A stretch of 6,364 nucleotides of DNA from positions 1-6,364 of the forward strand of contig JALWRJ010000224.1 of assembly GCA_026994125.1 (NCBI GenBank), read 5' to 3'. The notes beneath the pieces were generated by a model, which was not told the DNA's origin, did no database searches, and saw only the letters and a program-made list of their open reading frames with translations. The translations under genes were made by a program, and so were the position numbers. The stretch comes from Cyclobacteriaceae bacterium (GTDB lineage Bacteria; Bacteroidota; Bacteroidia; Cytophagales; Cyclobacteriaceae). This document shows, piece by piece, positions 5,739 through 6,364 of this stretch (position 1 is its first letter; the number at the start of each line of letters is the position of its first letter).

Positions 5739-6145
5739 GGGGTCGACTGGAATTGACAGTAGGCGTAAATTATATGCTGGCATGTCGGGTGAGGAGCGAA
5801 CATCCGCAATCAATTAGCTCGAATTATAATTGGCGAATATAACTACGCCATGGCTGCCTAATTTGTTCGCGGTTAGCGGATAAATCGTGGGCTTAAAAGG
5901 TTTACTGTTAAGAACGGTACCTGGCCACACCTCCCTGAATTTTGTTTTGTTGGTTCGGATTTGAGGTGTCGAAAAGCAAAACTGGCCTTTAACTGGCTAC
6001 TTGTTAAAGGTAAGATTTTACGTAGCTAAGGACAGTAGTTGGCTTGTTTCCGGCCAGCCTGTCTCGAAAACCTAAAGCGAAACTAAACATGTAGAGGGTA
6101 TATGATTTCCCTAGCTGGACCAGGGTTCGAATCCCTGCGACTCCA
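5739..6145 (+). ncRNA. ssrA: Transfer-messenger RNA (tmRNA, SsrA)
   Basis: A one-piece tmRNA of 407 nt, which rescues stalled ribosomes by acting first as an alanine tRNA and then as mRNA for a degradation tag. The acceptor stem pairs GGGGTCG (5739-5745) with CGACTCC (6138-6144), 7 bp. Its third pair is G-U (5741/6142), the alanine identity element. The discriminator is A6145. The T arm is CAGGG-TTCGAAT-CCCTG (6121-6137), a perfect 5-bp stem with a normal T loop. The D-analogue begins GACTGGAATTGACAG. The genome continues CAA after A6145, so CCA is not encoded and must be added enzymatically. The gene is divergent from dnaX, and the 93-bp direct repeat begins on its last five bases. Confidence 0.96.
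5832..5861 (+). CDS. tmRNA tag reading frame (GEYNYAMAA)
   Basis: GGC GAA TAT AAC TAC GCC ATG GCT GCC TAA within ssrA encodes GEYNYAMAA and a stop. It follows the family pattern: a GE start, tyrosines in the middle and a small hydrophobic AxAA-type end recognised by ClpXP-type proteases. The tmRNA-borne alanine would precede it, giving AGEYNYAMAA. It resembles the GExNYAxAA tags of other Bacteroidota. Confidence 0.9.
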   Translation, partial: GEYNYAMAA

Positions 6146-6233
6146 CAAGGCAGTAATGAGTGTGAGTAATGAGTGTGCAGGTGAATCTGTTAACGCTCTT
6201 GCTCCCAACTCTAACTCACACTCCTTACTCACA
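6141..6233. repeat. Direct repeat copy 1 (93 bp), beginning on the last 5 bases of ssrA
   Basis: The segment starts CTCCACAAGGCAGTAATGAG and ends CCTTACTCACA. It is identical over all 93 bases to 6272-6364, giving a 131-bp period with a 38-bp non-repeated spacer at 6234-6271. The base before each copy differs (A here, C in copy 2), so the homology begins exactly at CTCCA, the tmRNA 3' terminus. Confidence 0.93.
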
Positions 6234-6236
6234 CTC
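6158..6236. repeat. Long inverted repeat inside the direct repeat unit
   Basis: GAGTGTGAGTAATGAGTGTG (6158-6177) is complementary to CACACTCCTTACTCACACTC (6217-6236) at 19 of 20 positions, with 39 nt between the arms. Each arm is built from GAG (or CTC) triplets every 6-7 bp. It begins 13 bp after the mature tmRNA 3' end, where it could fold in the ssrA precursor and assist 3' processing or termination, although no T run follows. Copy 2 carries the same left arm; its right arm is cut by the window edge. Confidence 0.8.
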
Positions 6237-6271
6237 AAACCAAAGCAATGTTCAATTTTGAAAAAATATAC

Positions 6272-6364
6272 CTCCACAAGGCAGTAATGAGTGTGAGTAA
6301 TGAGTGTGCAGGTGAATCTGTTAACGCTCTTGCTCCCAACTCTAACTCACACTCCTTACTCACA
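6272..6364. repeat. Direct repeat copy 2 (93 bp), cut by the window end
   Basis: This is identical to 6141-6233 and continues to the last base of the window, so the true repeat may be longer and further copies may follow. It carries CTCCA without the rest of ssrA, so it is not a second tmRNA 3' end. The preceding spacer holds TTCAATTTTGAA and an A6 run. Confidence 0.93.

Noticed and set aside
6141..6145. attL/attR pair of an integrative element at ssrA
   Set aside because: Only 5 bp of ssrA is duplicated and no integrase is present; this is too little for an att core without more flanking sequence.
6083..6287. Short ORFs on both strands across the ssrA 3' end
   Set aside because: They overlap the tmRNA T arm and the direct repeats; translations reflect structured RNA and repeat sequence.

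Overview
The window looks like a chromosomal piece from a member of the Bacteroidota. Four things point there. Start codons are preceded by A/T-rich sequence rather than Shine-Dalgarno motifs. The promoters that can be recognised match the Bacteroidota consensus (TTG, then about 20 bases, then TAnnTTTG). The tmRNA encodes a GEYNYAMAA-type tag. The C-terminal domain of DnaX resembles the type I know from this phylum. No finer placement is attempted. Both edges of the window lie inside repeats, as expected of a contig broken at repeats on each side.

Layout: (1) 1-154 is a strict 7-bp degenerate tandem array cut by the left edge. (2) 175-3321 is a tightly packed plus-strand operon with overlapping genes: a cytoplasmic M16 zinc peptidase, a class I SAM-dependent O-methyltransferase, and a secreted lytic transglycosylase with LysM modules. 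(3) 3402-3815 is a stand-alone receiver-domain response regulator with its own Bacteroidota-type promoter. (4) 3820-5498, minus strand, is dnaX, the DNA polymerase III clamp-loader ATPase, ending only 4 bp from the response regulator. (5) 5499-5738 is a divergent intergenic region with more short degenerate repeats and the ssrA promoter. (6) 5739-6145 is ssrA (tmRNA). (7) 6141-6364 is a perfect 93-bp direct repeat with a 131-bp period. Its first copy begins on the last five bases of ssrA, and each unit contains a long inverted repeat.

The main result is dnaX. The zero frame covers clamp-loader domains I-III and stops (TAA) directly after an A-AAA-AAG heptamer, the same heptamer used for programmed -1 frameshifting in Escherichia coli dnaX. 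The -1 frame is open from that point for 194 codons and encodes a proline/lysine-rich linker and a DnaX C-terminal domain. A GGAGG lies exactly 10 nt upstream of the heptamer, as in E. coli, and two hairpins lie downstream. The polarity is reversed compared with E. coli: here ordinary decoding gives the short gamma-like protein (365 aa) and frameshifting would give the long tau-like one (559 aa). A missing A in the homopolymer through sequencing error is the main alternative. The same protein also lacks the four-cysteine zinc module usual between Walker A and the DAAS motif.

The genes form no single pathway. The operon suggests envelope and protein maintenance, while dnaX and ssrA are core replication and translation-rescue functions.
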